Source of the DNA: Yamagishiella unicocca
Lineage: Eukaryota > Chlorophyta > Chlorophyceae > Chlamydomonadales > Volvocaceae
Direction of reading: 5' to 3'
DNA: 64,000 nt
Assembly: GCA_003116995.1 (NCBI GenBank)
Contig: BDSL01000054.1
Coordinates: forward strand, 434,001 to 498,000
The notes below the pieces were generated by a model. It ran no database searches and had not been told where the DNA came from. It saw only the letters and a program-made list of their open reading frames with translations. Every line of letters begins with the position of its first letter. The stretch's first letter is position 1. Positions 11,229-22,114 of this stretch are shown here, piece after piece. Made by a program: the position numbers and the translations under genes.

Positions 11229-14200
11229 TTACGCGTCAGCGGCGGCGGGCGCGGCGGCGGGCGCGGCGGCGGCGGCGGCCTTGTCCTGTTTGGACGAGGG
11301 CGGGCGGGCGAGTGGGGACACGATCAGCACGTGACGCTGGATGCAGCGGACGAGGTCAAGCTTCCTTATCCGTTTGCAAGGTTCCGGATCAATTGAGGAA
11401 TCAGGCGGCCGTGCAATGCAGCACCGGCTGCGGAAGCGACAGCAGGACCGCCTCACGCACCCACCCTCACTCCGGACCGGCAGATGCAACACAGCACTGC
11501 ACATCCTCCTCTTGGCAGTCGCCGCATCCCGCCCCTCCCCTGCCCAGCCCCGCCGTCCAGACTCGCCTTGTTCTTCTTCTTCTTGGCGCTCTTAGCGCTC
11601 ACAGGCGTCGCCAACAGGTCTAGGATCTCCTTGTCCTCCACCTTCTTCTCGCTGGTCACCGCCTGGCGCGCCGCAGACGTCACGATGCTCGAGCCGTTGG
11701 GCATCAGCAGCACCGTGCCCTTGATCTGGGCCACAAACTCGCCGGGCTTCTCGTGGAGCACCGGGTAGGGGTGCAGCAGGCCGTGGTTTAGGCACTCCAC
11801 CAGGCCCAGCTTGAGCTGCCCCACCTTGAGCTCCGTCTTCTCGCTGTTCGCCTCGTCCATCATGGCGCGCAGCGTGAAGGGCATGGTCGCGAAGTTGGCG
11901 TTGACCAGCGAAAAGACAGTGCGGCTGGCCTGCATCTTGAGCTGGTAAGCCACCTCCAGGGCGCGCTTGTAGACGGTCGTCTCCTTCTCGTCCAGCACCT
12001 GAAAGGGGGAGAGGGAGAAAGGGGGGGAGAGGTGAAAGGCAGGAGGGCGTGTGCGTGGGTGGGCGGCGGGGCAAAGAGGGAGAAGAGGGCGGATGGGTAT
12101 GCCTGGGAGAGGGGGCCGAAATGGGCGCTGGGGAGAAGACAAGCTGGAGTAGGAGGCATGCTCTTCCCCGGTGGAGGAGGCGACGCACGCCTTCCGTTTC
12201 CGACGGTACGTAACCCAGCAATGTCGCTGGGCCAATTAACAACGCCGCAGCCCCGCTGCAGCGAATGGCAGTGCAGGTCGCCACGGCGCCACCTGCCGGC
12301 CTCCGCCACTCCCAGCGCCAACGAGACAACACCCCTGCGTCAGCCCCGCTGCCCCCCTGCTGCCAGGGCCAGTAGGGTCCAGCTCAACACCGCGACGCTC
12401 AACGAGGACCACGCGCTCTCGCGACCCATAAGGAACCACTGTGCACGTGGGCCGCCGGACTGCTAATACCCCTCCTCTGCGCCCGCATCGAGGCTTAACT
12501 CTCAACCGACAAACCCTTCACCCCAACGGTTTTTCCACGGGTCTTCCTCGAAACCACCCAACGGTTTTCGTACACGGGTTTTCGTTGCAACCCATCGACC
12601 TCCCAACCGTACAGCATGGGCGTATGTGGCAGTACCCACCGGCAGAGGCTTGGCGCCACCCTCCGCCACAACTGCTGCCATCCCTCACCCACTTCCAACT
12701 CCCGACTTCCCCTACAACACCTTTCCACACCGTAAATAGAGCCCATATGGAAACAGTGGCTCACGCGCGCCCTCCCTTGCCGCACCCTCCCCAGTCGCCG
12801 CGGAGCGCCGCCCACCTCAGTGCGCGGCCTCAGCCCCCCCGGTGCTGGAAGCTGCCCCCCCGGTGGTTTTCCCTGCAACCTCCGGCCACCCGCCAGCACC
12901 CGCCTACAGGTCACACCGCGACCCCGTGGCAACCGCCCATCCCCATGCTTTCGCAGAGCCGATGCCGTACAGTGGCGTACAGGAGCGCTAACTTGGACAA
13001 CGGTTTCCGGGAGTCTCGGTGTGTCGTCAAGCCTGCCTCGCAAAGATTTTCTAGAGAACCCATTAGCTCTTGAAAGTTTTCCTTGGGACAGACATCTTCC
13101 TCTTTATTTCGTCCACGCAACTGGAATGAACACCTCGTGATGGCAGCTTGTGTTGTGGCGGCCAGCTCACACCGCTCGCTGCTGGCTGCGACTGCGAAGC
13201 CGCTACTGTCCAACCAACCGCCTAGATTGTGTAGCTTGGAATGGATGCTGCGTGATTTCCTTTTCCTAAATCCAATACCCTCCGCCGCCACCCACGCCAA
13301 ACCACGGCCCCTTCTACCGTGCGGAGATCGGCTGGACCGCAGATTCCAGGCCATATGAGCGTGAAGCCGTCATCGGGCCCACGACGTTCACGGCAGCCCC
13401 CCATCCCATTCCAACGCTCTTGGCAACCCAGTCTTTCACGAACCCCGCGCCCCCACCCCAAAGGGCACATCCCGCGGCGCACTCACCCGGGGCTTGCCCT
13501 CGCCCGTGCTGACCACAATATCAATGGCGTACACCTCATTCTCCTCAAACTCGGCATCCTCCACCTTCTGGTCCGGGGTGGGCTTGTTGAGGATGCACTT
13601 GCTGCCATCAATCACAAACTGCTTCATCTCATGCGACATGACGCCCTCCACCATGTTGCAGCCGTACGCCTCCGCGATCTTTTGCAGCGGCCCGGCAACG
13701 TCCGAGATGTGCTTGCCCGGGCGTATCAAACGCACGGCGGCGTCGAAGGCTGTGCGAGCAGCGGCAATGGCATCGGCGGCGCGGCCGGTGATAGGCTCCT
13801 CGGCGGCCTGGACGACCACCGTCGTAGCTTGCGTGGCAATGAAGCCGTCGATGTGGCAGCCCATGTCGCTGCGCGAGGACGCCCACGCAATTTGAGGCAT
13901 GAGAGCTCATTCTACCCACTTATGCGTTCGTGGATTATGAGTGGCCAGCGCCCATGTCGAAAGGCCGTGCATACAGCAATGGCATGCAAGCAGCCGGCAG
14001 TCCAACCGTGCACGCGTACGCCATCCCGCCAGATCACTTACATCTTGACCACGTCGCCAGATTTGAGGGCGGTTGGGTCATCTGAGTTTGGCGAGAAGTG
14101 GCCCACGATGCTGTGAGGACGGGGCGTGGGCGTTAGTCCCAACCGAGGACGTCCCGGAACAGGGCGGCAGAGCGACCAGAAGCAGAACGGCTGATCTGGC

Positions 14201-14771
14201 TGCATATCCAATATAGCATACTTATGATGGGCTAAATACGGCCCTTGCTGGCCAGTAAAGCTGCAAAAGTGGACATACCTGTTGACGGATACGCAGGTCG
14301 GGAAAGCTACGCCCTTCTCAATTTGCTTTCCCTTGTAAATGTTGCCGCACTCCCTGCATGTTATATTGGGTAAAACCGCATGAGCCGCAGCCCTGCTTTG
14401 CACCGCTCCCCGCTGCAGAGGCGGCCCTACTTGTTGATAAAGGTGTCGCCAGTGCGGCAGAGGTCCACCACCTTGGCGCCGTCCTTGCATCCTTCGATGA
14501 CGGCTTGTAGGGCACCTGCATGCGCATCAACAGCGTGACCTAGCCGCTCAGCACACCAGCGCCGACAATTTTGCAACTCACGGTTGCAAATGTCCGCCGC
14601 CGCCTTGTACTTGGTCACAACCTCGGGCTGCACGCAATTGCATTGATCCATTGGTCAACATGAGCGACTATCGTAGGCCTGGTAAGGCTGTCCAACGGGC
14701 ACTGCCACAGGACTGCGCACCACGCTCAGGTTGGGCTCCACCTCGCCCTGAATAGAGCCGTCGTCGGACAT
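11229..14771 (-). CDS. PA2G4: Proliferation-associated protein 2G4 / ErbB3-binding protein 1 homologue
   Basis: Exons on the - strand: 14771-14721, 14627-14582, 14515-14431, 14353-14279, 14110-14042, 13868-13487, 11998-11567, 11285-11229, giving 398 aa, the usual length of the family (human about 394). Family landmarks in order: PEVVTKYKAAADICN (18-32), KGVAFPTCVSVN (about 75-85), IDMGCHIDGFIA (109-120), EGVMSHEMKQFVIDG (about 180), EFEENEVYAIDIV (about 212-225), VLHEKPGEFVAQIKGTVLLM in exon 7, then a Lys-rich and Ala/Pro tail. The fold is pita-bread methionine aminopeptidase. As in known EBP1 proteins the second metal-binding Asp is replaced (Thr eleven residues after the Asp of IDMG), so it is probably not a peptidase. 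Plant EBP1 binds RNA and ribosomes and promotes growth. The last intron needs a GC donor (AACAAG|GCGAGT). Reading through it would instead give a shorter unrelated tail ending at 11453. Confidence 0.93.
12521..12560 (+). repeat. Dispersed intronic motif, family A
   Basis: AACGGTTTTTCCACGGGTC then TTCCTCGAAACC, in intron 6 of PA2G4. It is antisense to its host gene, unlike most other copies. An ACACGGGTTTTCGTTGCAAC motif follows at once. Confidence 0.7.
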
Positions 14772-15955
14772 GTTTGTAGCTTAGCGTAATAGTAGAAAGC
14801 TAAGTTGCGGAAGAGGTCGAAGCTTGTGTGGCAGTGCCTACTAGTCACTGATCGACATGGGCCTTGCAGGGCGATGCATTCAGAAGAATACAATGATCGC
14901 GCAGGACATAGAACGTTGTCGTTCGCACTTCCTAATAGATATTTCCACAGCATCATCGGGTACAACCATCAGAATCAAGACTTTAACTTGCGGAATGCAG
15001 TAGCCGCTCCAACGTTTCCAACCAGTTCACTTCCCCTAGCCTGGTAAATTTGTTAAATTGGCCCATTATTTACCCCTTTGCACCCGCGAGCATGGCCAGG
15101 GCTAGGCGGGGCTGAATTCAATGGCGCAGACGGCTGGTTTAAGGGACGTTGTCACCGCGCTTCCACACCCCATCTCATGGTACATGAGAACACAACCACC
15201 TGTAATATATGCACCTTGCAGAGCTTTGGTGGATATGAATGTTAAGTAGCTGGCAGCGATAAAGCCTGTCGGCGACAACCGGCCAACTGCTGAGCTACAT
15301 ACGTCAGGCGCACACTGAGGGAGGAGGGGTAGTGGGATAAATGGGTGGGGAGATACGCGATGAACACGGAAGAGGCGTTGCAGATGATACCGTGGCTGGA
15401 GGCACGGCACAGGACGGGATATCCACACGACGGCACGAACGTAAGTGAACGAAGCAGAATGAAAAATACAGGCCAAGGATCACGATGGGTGCCACGACGG
15501 GTTCGGACCCTAACAATCAATCCCAGCTGCACAGTTCATGCGTGTTTACGTTGCAGATTGCGTGCCCATCGCAAACGTAGAGCTTTAGAAGCAGAAACTG
15601 CGTCTGACCCAAAATGACACGTGCGCTGCGCTGTGTGGCTGCAGTGTAGCGCGCTACGCTGCACGTCCCAGCCCCTGCACGCTTTTCGTACCTGTGCCGG
15701 TTCGCACCCATGGCCTCCTACGGTGAAGCAGGGTGATGGCGACTAGCCCTGTAGAGGAATTCTCGTGCCGTTAGCAGGAAAATTGCAAATGAGTATGAGT
15801 CAGGATGCGCAGTCGCGTGGCGAGGTCGTACCTACCTGGCCCTGCCGTATGATGCTGTACCAAAGGGGTTATACTGAGCGCGCAAGCAGTAGTCGTTAAG
15901 TAGCCAAATCAATAAAGGTTCACGTGTTAATCCTGCCCGACTACACCAAGGCGAT
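14772..15955. other. Divergent intergenic region
   Basis: Promoter side of both PA2G4 (-) and the 57-aa ORF (+). No gene, RNA or clear TATA box is supported. Open frames on the - strand between 15102 and 15532 lack an ATG and any recognisable domain. Confidence 0.4.
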
Positions 15956-16129
15956 ATGGCAAGTCCTAGCGACGTATCGCCGGGCAAGGGCGGGTTCAAC
16001 TTGCCTATGCCCGCAACTGAGCTTTACATCGCCTTGGGAATGGTTTTCCTCTTCCTACCCATAGTCGTCATTTTCACTAGGGTACTGGGCTGGCGTGAGC
16101 CTCCTGTCCGAGTCGAAAAGCAGGATTAA
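15956..16129 (+). CDS. 57-aa single-pass membrane microprotein, family not recognised
   Basis: An intact ATG-to-TAA frame of 57 codons. An in-frame stop at 15851 and the absence of an intervening ATG fix the start. The N-terminus is polar (MASPSDVSPGKGG). One strongly hydrophobic helix follows at about residues 22-44 (LYIALGMVFLFLPIVVIFTR), then a short charged tail ending VEKQD. This is the layout of small organellar-complex subunits or small integral membrane proteins, but the family is not recognised. It sits 100 bp upstream of the cardiolipin synthase ATG on the same strand. The frame could be a 5'-leader ORF of that gene, although its composition looks like real protein. Confidence 0.45.
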   Translation: MASPSDVSPGKGGFNLPMPATELYIALGMVFLFLPIVVIFTRVLGWREPPVRVEKQD

Positions 16130-16229
16130 GGCGCGAAGATTGGATAGTCGACGCTCAGGCGGTTAGGAAAGGATCGTTCACCGTCCAATATTAATTTTAG
16201 CTGGATATAAAATAGTTAGGACGCAGACC

Positions 16230-18389
16230 ATGCGGCAGCATCTTCGGCGCGTGGTCGCGCTGGCCAACGCCCGCAGCTCTATCTTCAGCGCAACGTGGCA
16301 TGTTGAACGCAGCCTAATGGATGCGGATTGCTTTACAATATCTGCCCGTGAGGCCGTAGCGTCAGCAGTGATCTTGACCGCGCCAACGTCTGCCTTCTCA
16401 GCCACAGCAGCGTCCCTAACACGAAGGCAACAACTGGGGGCCATGCATTCGGGGCAGCCGCCACATTATCTGGGTTGGACTCAAAAGCAGGTTCCATCCG
16501 AGTCCATGGAAGCTTCTCACGCTGAGCCCCCGGTGTCGACTCGCCACTCAGTGCGTGGGACTGCCGCCACCTTCACCGCCCTGGCTGTAGCGGCGGGCGC
16601 TGTGGGGTCGCAGCTGATGATTCCACGGCCCGTCCTACACCGCTCCGTTGGTGGATGGACTGCTGCTGCCTCTGCTGCTGCCGATCGGCCGCCCGAAGGC
16701 CAGGCTGCAGCGGCTACAGCACCCCAGGCTTCACTTGGCCGACCCGGGCAGCCGCAGCCGCACCGCGTCTTGCCCAGCTTCGGGCAGCAGCCCGTGGCCC
16801 TTCACGGCCTCCCCTGTACGGCGGTGATGACGTCACGTCCGCTCTGCACCTCAACCGCGAGGTGGTGCGACGTGACCGGGCCCTCGTCTCAGCAACAGCA
16901 AAGCCAGCAAGGCGCGCCACCCGGCAGCCAGGCGAGCGCTGCCGGAGCTAAACCGCAGCTTGCTTCGGCTGCTCCTGCGGCCCCTGTAGCCGATGCCATT
17001 TACAATCTGCCCAACGCTGTCTCCGCAGCTCGGCTGGTTTCGGGGCCTGTAATCGGTGTCTGGTTGCTCCAGGGGCACTACGAGGCGGCTACGGTCGCTC
17101 TGGCGATATCAGGGGTGAGTCGGCGGCATGTGCCCCAGGGTGTGACGCAAGCAGAGGGCTGGAGCGATCGTGGTGGGTGCGCAGTGCGACTACGGATGAG
17201 GTTGCGGACGAACCGGGGCGCCAGGGCGCAGCTCTCGCTCCGCGTCTTTTATGCCTTTCATGTCGTTTGTCGTAGCCATCGATGGGGACCGTTGGTGCGG
17301 CGGGTTAGGTAGGGATGTGTACATGTGGTTGTGGGTGGTGGAGCCCTCAATGCTGATCTTCCCGGATTCCAATCCTCATCGCTCTAAATGTACTTCTCGC
17401 TTCCAGATCGCGTCCGCTCCCTTTCGTTTGGCACCTTTTCGCGTGCGCAGCACCACGAACCGTTGGCCGAACGCAGCGCCTTTTCCCATCCCTTGGTTGC
17501 TGCATCCTTCCACTGCTGCTGACCTCTGCACTGCTTCTCTCCCCGCCGCAGGCCAGCGATTGGCTCGACGGCTTCCTCGCCCGGCGCATGGGCGCGTCGT
17601 CCGTGTTCGGGTCCTACCTAGACCCCCTAGCCGACAAGGTGCGTGCTGAGCAGGACCGGAGGCGGGCTGGGCGGACGGAACCGCCGGCTGCAGGAGGGTT
17701 GGTTGGGATTTCGCCTCCGTCGGGCTTCAAGGCGCCCAACTGCCAATCCGGAAACATGGTTGTACGATATCATAGCGACAAGGCCAAATTGTATTGCGTT
17801 GAGGCAAGCCCCCGCGCTTTGGCCCGCGCTTTACACTCATCACCACTCTGCGGGGCATTGTGCAAACACCACCTCTTCATCGCCCTTGATTTCTTGGCCG
17901 TGGATTCGCGGATATATATAAATTACCCCCCTCCCTATCCAGGTGCTGATTGGCTGCGTGGCGGTGGCGCTGCTGGCGAATGGCGCCATGCCGGGCTGGC
18001 TGGCGGCGGTGGTGGTGGGGCGGGATTTGCTGCTCGTGTCCGGCGCCTTCGTCTTCCGGTTGCGCGGCTTCGGCTGGCGCTGGCCGGGGCGGGAGGCGTT
18101 CTTTCGGACCGTCGACGCGGCGTCAGCCCCAGCGACTGCGGCCACCTTCACGCAGCCGGGAGTGGGCGACGGCAGCAGCGGGGGCGTTGCGTTCATGCGG
18201 CCGCTTCTTGTGAGCAAGGCCAACACCGTGCTGCAGCTGGTGCTGCTGGGGGGCTACCTGACTAGGGGCATGTACGGCTGGCCAGATGGCGACGTGGTGC
18301 TGGCTCTGGAGCTGGCGACGGCGGCGACGACAGTGATGTCGCTGGCGGCGTACGGCACTATGGCCGTCCAGGGGAAGCTGTTCAGATAA
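16230..18389 (+). CDS. CLS: Cardiolipin synthase-type CDP-alcohol phosphatidyltransferase, probably mitochondrial
   Basis: Exons 16230-17114, 17552-17638, 17943-18389, all phase 0, giving 472 aa. Residues 1 to about 250 form a long Ala/Ser/Gln-rich leader with a mitochondrial-type start (Arg-rich, no acids). [18 protein letters not shown] (about 255-275) opens the catalytic domain. Exon 2 holds the complete family signature: D298, D301-G302, A305-R306, G315, D319 and D323 ([11 protein letters not shown] then [10 protein letters not shown]). Exon 3 supplies hydrophobic helices and a KANTVLQL segment typical of eukaryotic CMP-forming cardiolipin synthases. These join phosphatidylglycerol and CDP-diacylglycerol in the inner mitochondrial membrane. 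A phosphatidylglycerophosphate synthase is the main alternative. The start is uncertain: a TATAAAA at 16206-16212 is very close, so Met30 (16317) might be used if that box is real. Confidence 0.85.
17895..17940 (+). repeat. Dispersed intronic motif, family E
   Basis: GGCCGTGGATTCGCGGAT followed by a T/A stretch and C run. It leads straight into the acceptor of CLS intron 2 (exon starts 17943). The identical 18-mer is in IRE1 intron 14 at 53567. Confidence 0.7.
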
Positions 18390-18466
18390 GGCAGCGCGCG
18401 CATAGGATAGGCTGAGGAGACCGGGATGGTTTACGTCATGCCAGTTTGTCTGAAAGGACCGACCGT

Positions 18467-18471
18467 TGTAA
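18467..18471 (+). terminator. Candidate TGTAA polyadenylation signal of CLS
   Basis: TGTAA 78 bp downstream of the CLS stop codon, in good position for a short algal 3' UTR. Confidence 0.55.
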
Positions 18472-19933
18472 GAAAAGACGTTGCAGTTTGTTCGCGCGGG
18501 ATAGGTTAGGGTTGCCCGATGCGCGCGGTGTGGTAAAGACACGGAATATTGCCAAGCAGATTGGATGGTTACTGGCGTGCAGATGGAGAAGCAGCTTTCA
18601 CACTCCACCCGTCATGTTACAGGCCAATAAGAGGAGGTTGAAGAGATACAAGACAACTCCACTCCAAGACGCAAGCCTGCAGAGCGTCGCTATGCTCTCT
18701 CTCCTTGTCTCGACGCCTTTCGCCGGTGACGGCACCATGTCATGCACCCGGTTTGGCAATCGTAAATGCGCAATCCAATCCATGCCGTCCACACAGCAGG
18801 CCCCTCGTCCGATAAGTCTCAATGAATTCCCTCCATCGAGCATACGTAACGATACGACGCAAACCGCAGCCGATCTCTGGACCCGGACAACGCAACGAGA
18901 CCCAATGAGTCCCCCCCCACCGGCCACTGGGCCTCCCACGCCTGACGACCTCCGAGACCGCGACATCGGCCGTCCCGCTCGGCACCCATAAAGTACAAAC
19001 CTCCCACAGCTCCAATTGCGCTACGCCCGAACGATCCTCCCTAGCAGCCCCCCGCGTGTTGTGGCATGCTTGGCATGCTGCGCGGGGCCATGAATGCCCC
19101 TTCGCGCCGCCGCTGCTGAGACCAACCAACGCCGCATGTTCTTGCACATGCATCGTCATAATACGGTGTCTTCGCGTCTCCATGTATGTAAGCCGCACCT
19201 CCCGACGGGCCAGCACGCACCGCATCTCAACAACTATGGTACAGGCTGCGCCCTTGAGGAAGTCAAACGGCAAGCAACACTCCAAACGCGCCCAACTCAA
19301 AAACTCACACATCAGAGTGCTCCCGCCTGCTGCTGCCCAGCAACGGGCGTAGGAGCCGCTCCCCGTGCCCGCCAATTGCCCGCAACTGCGCATTTTTTAC
19401 CTGCGGGAAAGGAAAGGCCTACAATGGGGCTCGGCCCTCGGAAGCACCGGATATTTGTACAAAAGGTTAAGGCACCGACAGGGCCAGGTGGCAGATGCCT
19501 AGGTCCCAGCAGTCCTTGACAACCTACTACTATAGCCCGAGGGACGCATGCGGCTGCGCCTCAACAAGATCGGCCCTCCGGCACCCACAGTCAATCAGCG
19601 CGAGGCTGCAGGGGCAACAAAACTGCGCTGAAACCGACGCTCCTTCTCCCACATGCCAGGTATGACCCGCCACCAGCAATGGGACTGGCTGCCGCTAATT
19701 ACAGCGACCCAGGAAGCCCGAGACAACTCGGCAGCACCCCGCTAGTTAGCAGCATTTACGCCAGTTCACATAGACCTCCAGGTTTCAGGGTTCCGCTACT
19801 CCCCAGCAATCAGACCCATGCACCCAGGCCAGGCCAACTCGCGACGCCGGCGCTCCGCTCCGCCTCCAGCCGCTCACCGCATCAGCCGCCGCTGCAACTG
19901 GCTCTCACGCCCTGGTCAGCACGCCAAGCCTTA
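18472..19933. other. Convergent intergenic region, nothing recognised
   Basis: Lies between the ends of CLS (+) and the RING protein (-). Open frames have no recognisable domain. Apart from the poly(A) candidate at 19699, nothing is supported. Confidence 0.4.
19699..19703 (-). terminator. Candidate TGTAA signal of the plant-type RING gene
   Basis: TTACA on the + strand, 231 bp beyond the stop codon of the - strand RING gene. Confidence 0.45.
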
Positions 19934-21546
19934 CTAGTACTCGTCAAGGTCTGCAGCCGCGCGCCGGGCGTTACGCTTCGCCCTGCGCCCTGGCCCCTTG
20001 GCCGCCTGCTGCTGGTCGCTTGCAGCTGCCGGCGCGGGACCAGGCGGTCGAGCAGCAGCCCCACTTCCGCCAGCGCCACCGCTATCGCCGGCGCCAACAG
20101 AGTCCTCGATGGCCGCCTTGCCGCCCGGAGTCCTGCCCTTGCCGGGCTTGCCGATGCCTCCACTTGCGCTCGCGCCCGCGCCGGCGCGACTGCCCTCCCC
20201 GTTATTCGCCGGTCGCGCGAATATGCGCCCGGCGCGCATGAAACCGTTTTCTCCCAGGCGGCGATTGCCGATGACCACCCGGGCGCGGCCTGCGTTCACG
20301 CCGTGGGATGACGCGCCGCGCAGTTAGTGCAGACGTGCGAGGGCAGCCGCGCAAGCGTGCTGGTGGCAGGTTGTATCCGCGCACCTCCTGACCCACAAGG
20401 GTAGGACAGGCCTGCATTGTTGTGAGCATGTATGCAGGTTGCAGACTCCCACCAAGAAGCAGCCCCACCCGCCACCTTGCATTGTCAAAAAACATGCAAG
20501 AAATTGACAATTGCCCGCGCTGACGTGCGCACCTGCGGCGCTGGAAAAGTAGTACTTTTCGATCTGCTCATCCTCGTCATAGCCATCTTCATCGTCATCG
20601 TAGTACTGGTAGGGGTCCACCCACTCGGGCGGAATCTCCTCGGCAGCCATGGCTCCAGAGACAGCTTTGCCATTCTCCAGCGTCTACGACAGCCATTCGC
20701 ACGCACCAGCCAGGACAGCCGTGTCAATATGACGTGTCGTGTCGCTGTTATCACTAGCCTAACATTTTTTGTTGGTTGGGCCTAGAGGCTAGAGCGTCCC
20801 ATAAGGAGCGAAACCCAACCCAATTCTTCACGAACCCAAACGCAGAATTGGTTCACCCCAACCTTCCCGGAGCCACGCGACGTCATACCTTGACGTGTTC
20901 AACAAACCACGACGCCCTCTTGAGCAGACACACGCTCTCCTCAACCGGAGCATCAGTTAGCGTGCCGTCCAAAAGGCGATAGCAGTACAGGTAGTTGAAG
21001 GGCTTCTTACATTGGGGGCACCAGGGTGCCTCCTTGCACATAGCCCATTGCAGGATACAGTTCACTGCCATCATCAAGGGGAATAGGGGCCATGATGGCG
21101 TGGGTTGGTATGGTAAGCTGAAGGGGAGCTACGCGCTTAGGTACCCCATGCAGGAGCTGTGTGCACTTTGTCACTATGCACTTGCACTCACCGCAGTACT
21201 CATGCTCGCAGCCCTTGATAATAGCAAGATCCACAGGCTCGATGGCGTTCAGGCATACCGCACAGACTTCGCCGTGGTCGCTGTGGTTGTCGGCACATTT
21301 ACCCTTTTCCTCCTCCGCGTAAGGCGCCTCTGATGCGGCGCACTCGTAGCCATCCAAGTCGACGCATTCCTCCTTTGTACGAGGCACAGGCAAGCAAACG
21401 AAAACTTCGGGTCGGCGCTGACACCCTAGTTGACGATGGACAAGACCAAAGTCCACGCCAGCAGCTAGCCTCACCTCCTCGTCCCAGTAGTTGTCCTCGT
21501 CCTCCAGAGACAGATCTGCGAGCGTTCGGCCCAGCGACTTCTTCAT
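19934..21546 (-). CDS. Plant-type C3HC4 RING finger protein (putative E3 ubiquitin ligase)
   Basis: Exons: 21546-21475, 21372-21192, 21064-20889, 20683-20533, 20289-19934, giving 311 aa with all phases agreeing. The C3HC4 RING spans C61, C64, C79, H81, C84, C87, C100 and C103, joined across exons 2 and 3 (GCEHEYC then VNCILQWAMC). After it come EESVCLLKRASWF (about 128), an acidic Tyr-rich stretch (YQYYDDDEDGYDEDE, about 167-182), then VVIGNRRLGENGFMRAGR (about 198-215) and a Gly/Ala/Pro tail. RING followed by EESVCLL, an acidic Tyr block and GNRR.G.NG..RAGR is the layout of an uncharacterised land-plant RING family, so E3 ligase activity is family-based inference. The exon 2 acceptor is not certain: a CAG acceptor at 21417 is also in phase and would add 15 residues. 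An in-frame upstream ATG lies at 21618. Confidence 0.85.
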
Positions 21547-22114
21547 GTTGGAGGCGGTGCAGCTTGGCAAGATGGAAGAGGTGTGACGTGGAGGTGGACT
21601 GGCAACCAAGCCTGCCACAGCAGGACCTTCTTTGGAGATGTACTAACACATCATCCTTGCAAATGGTCGCTTGAAGCGGCTGGGCTGGCTGAGCGGCCCT
21701 GAACCGGCTTCTGCCTTCAGTCGCTGTGTCCGCGGAAAAGCTACTGGAAAATGTGCTGCTAGGGCACGAGGCCCAATGCAGCATGCACGAGCTCAGCGTG
21801 GCTGCCTAACACAAAGAGCAGGTTGACTGAAAACGTTGATGTCTGGCGTGTTTGTTGTCTAGTATGTCCCTAGATAATATGTTGTTATCCCAACTGATTG
21901 GCTGCAAGATGTATGTCCAAATAGTCGACGTTACACGTTTGTATCACCCGCAACAGAGGGCCCACTGATTCCAAATTCCCACGCCGCCCGAATCTAGCGC
22001 ATCAAAGCCTAGAACTCAGCAAAAAAAAAAAGTTCAGAACCGTTCCACGACAGGCCTTCCTTTGGCCACATTAGCTGCTTCGCACGCGGGGCTGCCAGCG
22101 ACAGCCAGGGCAGT
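21547..22114. other. Intergenic region between two - strand genes
   Basis: Contains the promoter side of the RING gene and the 3' end of the RDD-like gene. No gene or signal is supported beyond the possible upstream start at 21618. Confidence 0.4.

Noticed and set aside
11453..12235. PA2G4 ending by read-through at 11453
   Set aside because: Gives a Cys-rich unrelated tail; the GC-AG splice to the exon at 11285 restores a Lys/Ala/Pro/Asp tail typical of the family. Kept as an alternative.
11229..14771. PA2G4 as an active methionine aminopeptidase
   Set aside because: The second metal-ligand Asp expected eleven residues after IDMG is Thr, as in the non-peptidase EBP1 branch.
16206..16212. 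TATAAAA as the CLS TATA box
   Set aside because: Only 18 bp before the first ATG; possible only if translation starts at Met30. Mentioned but not called.
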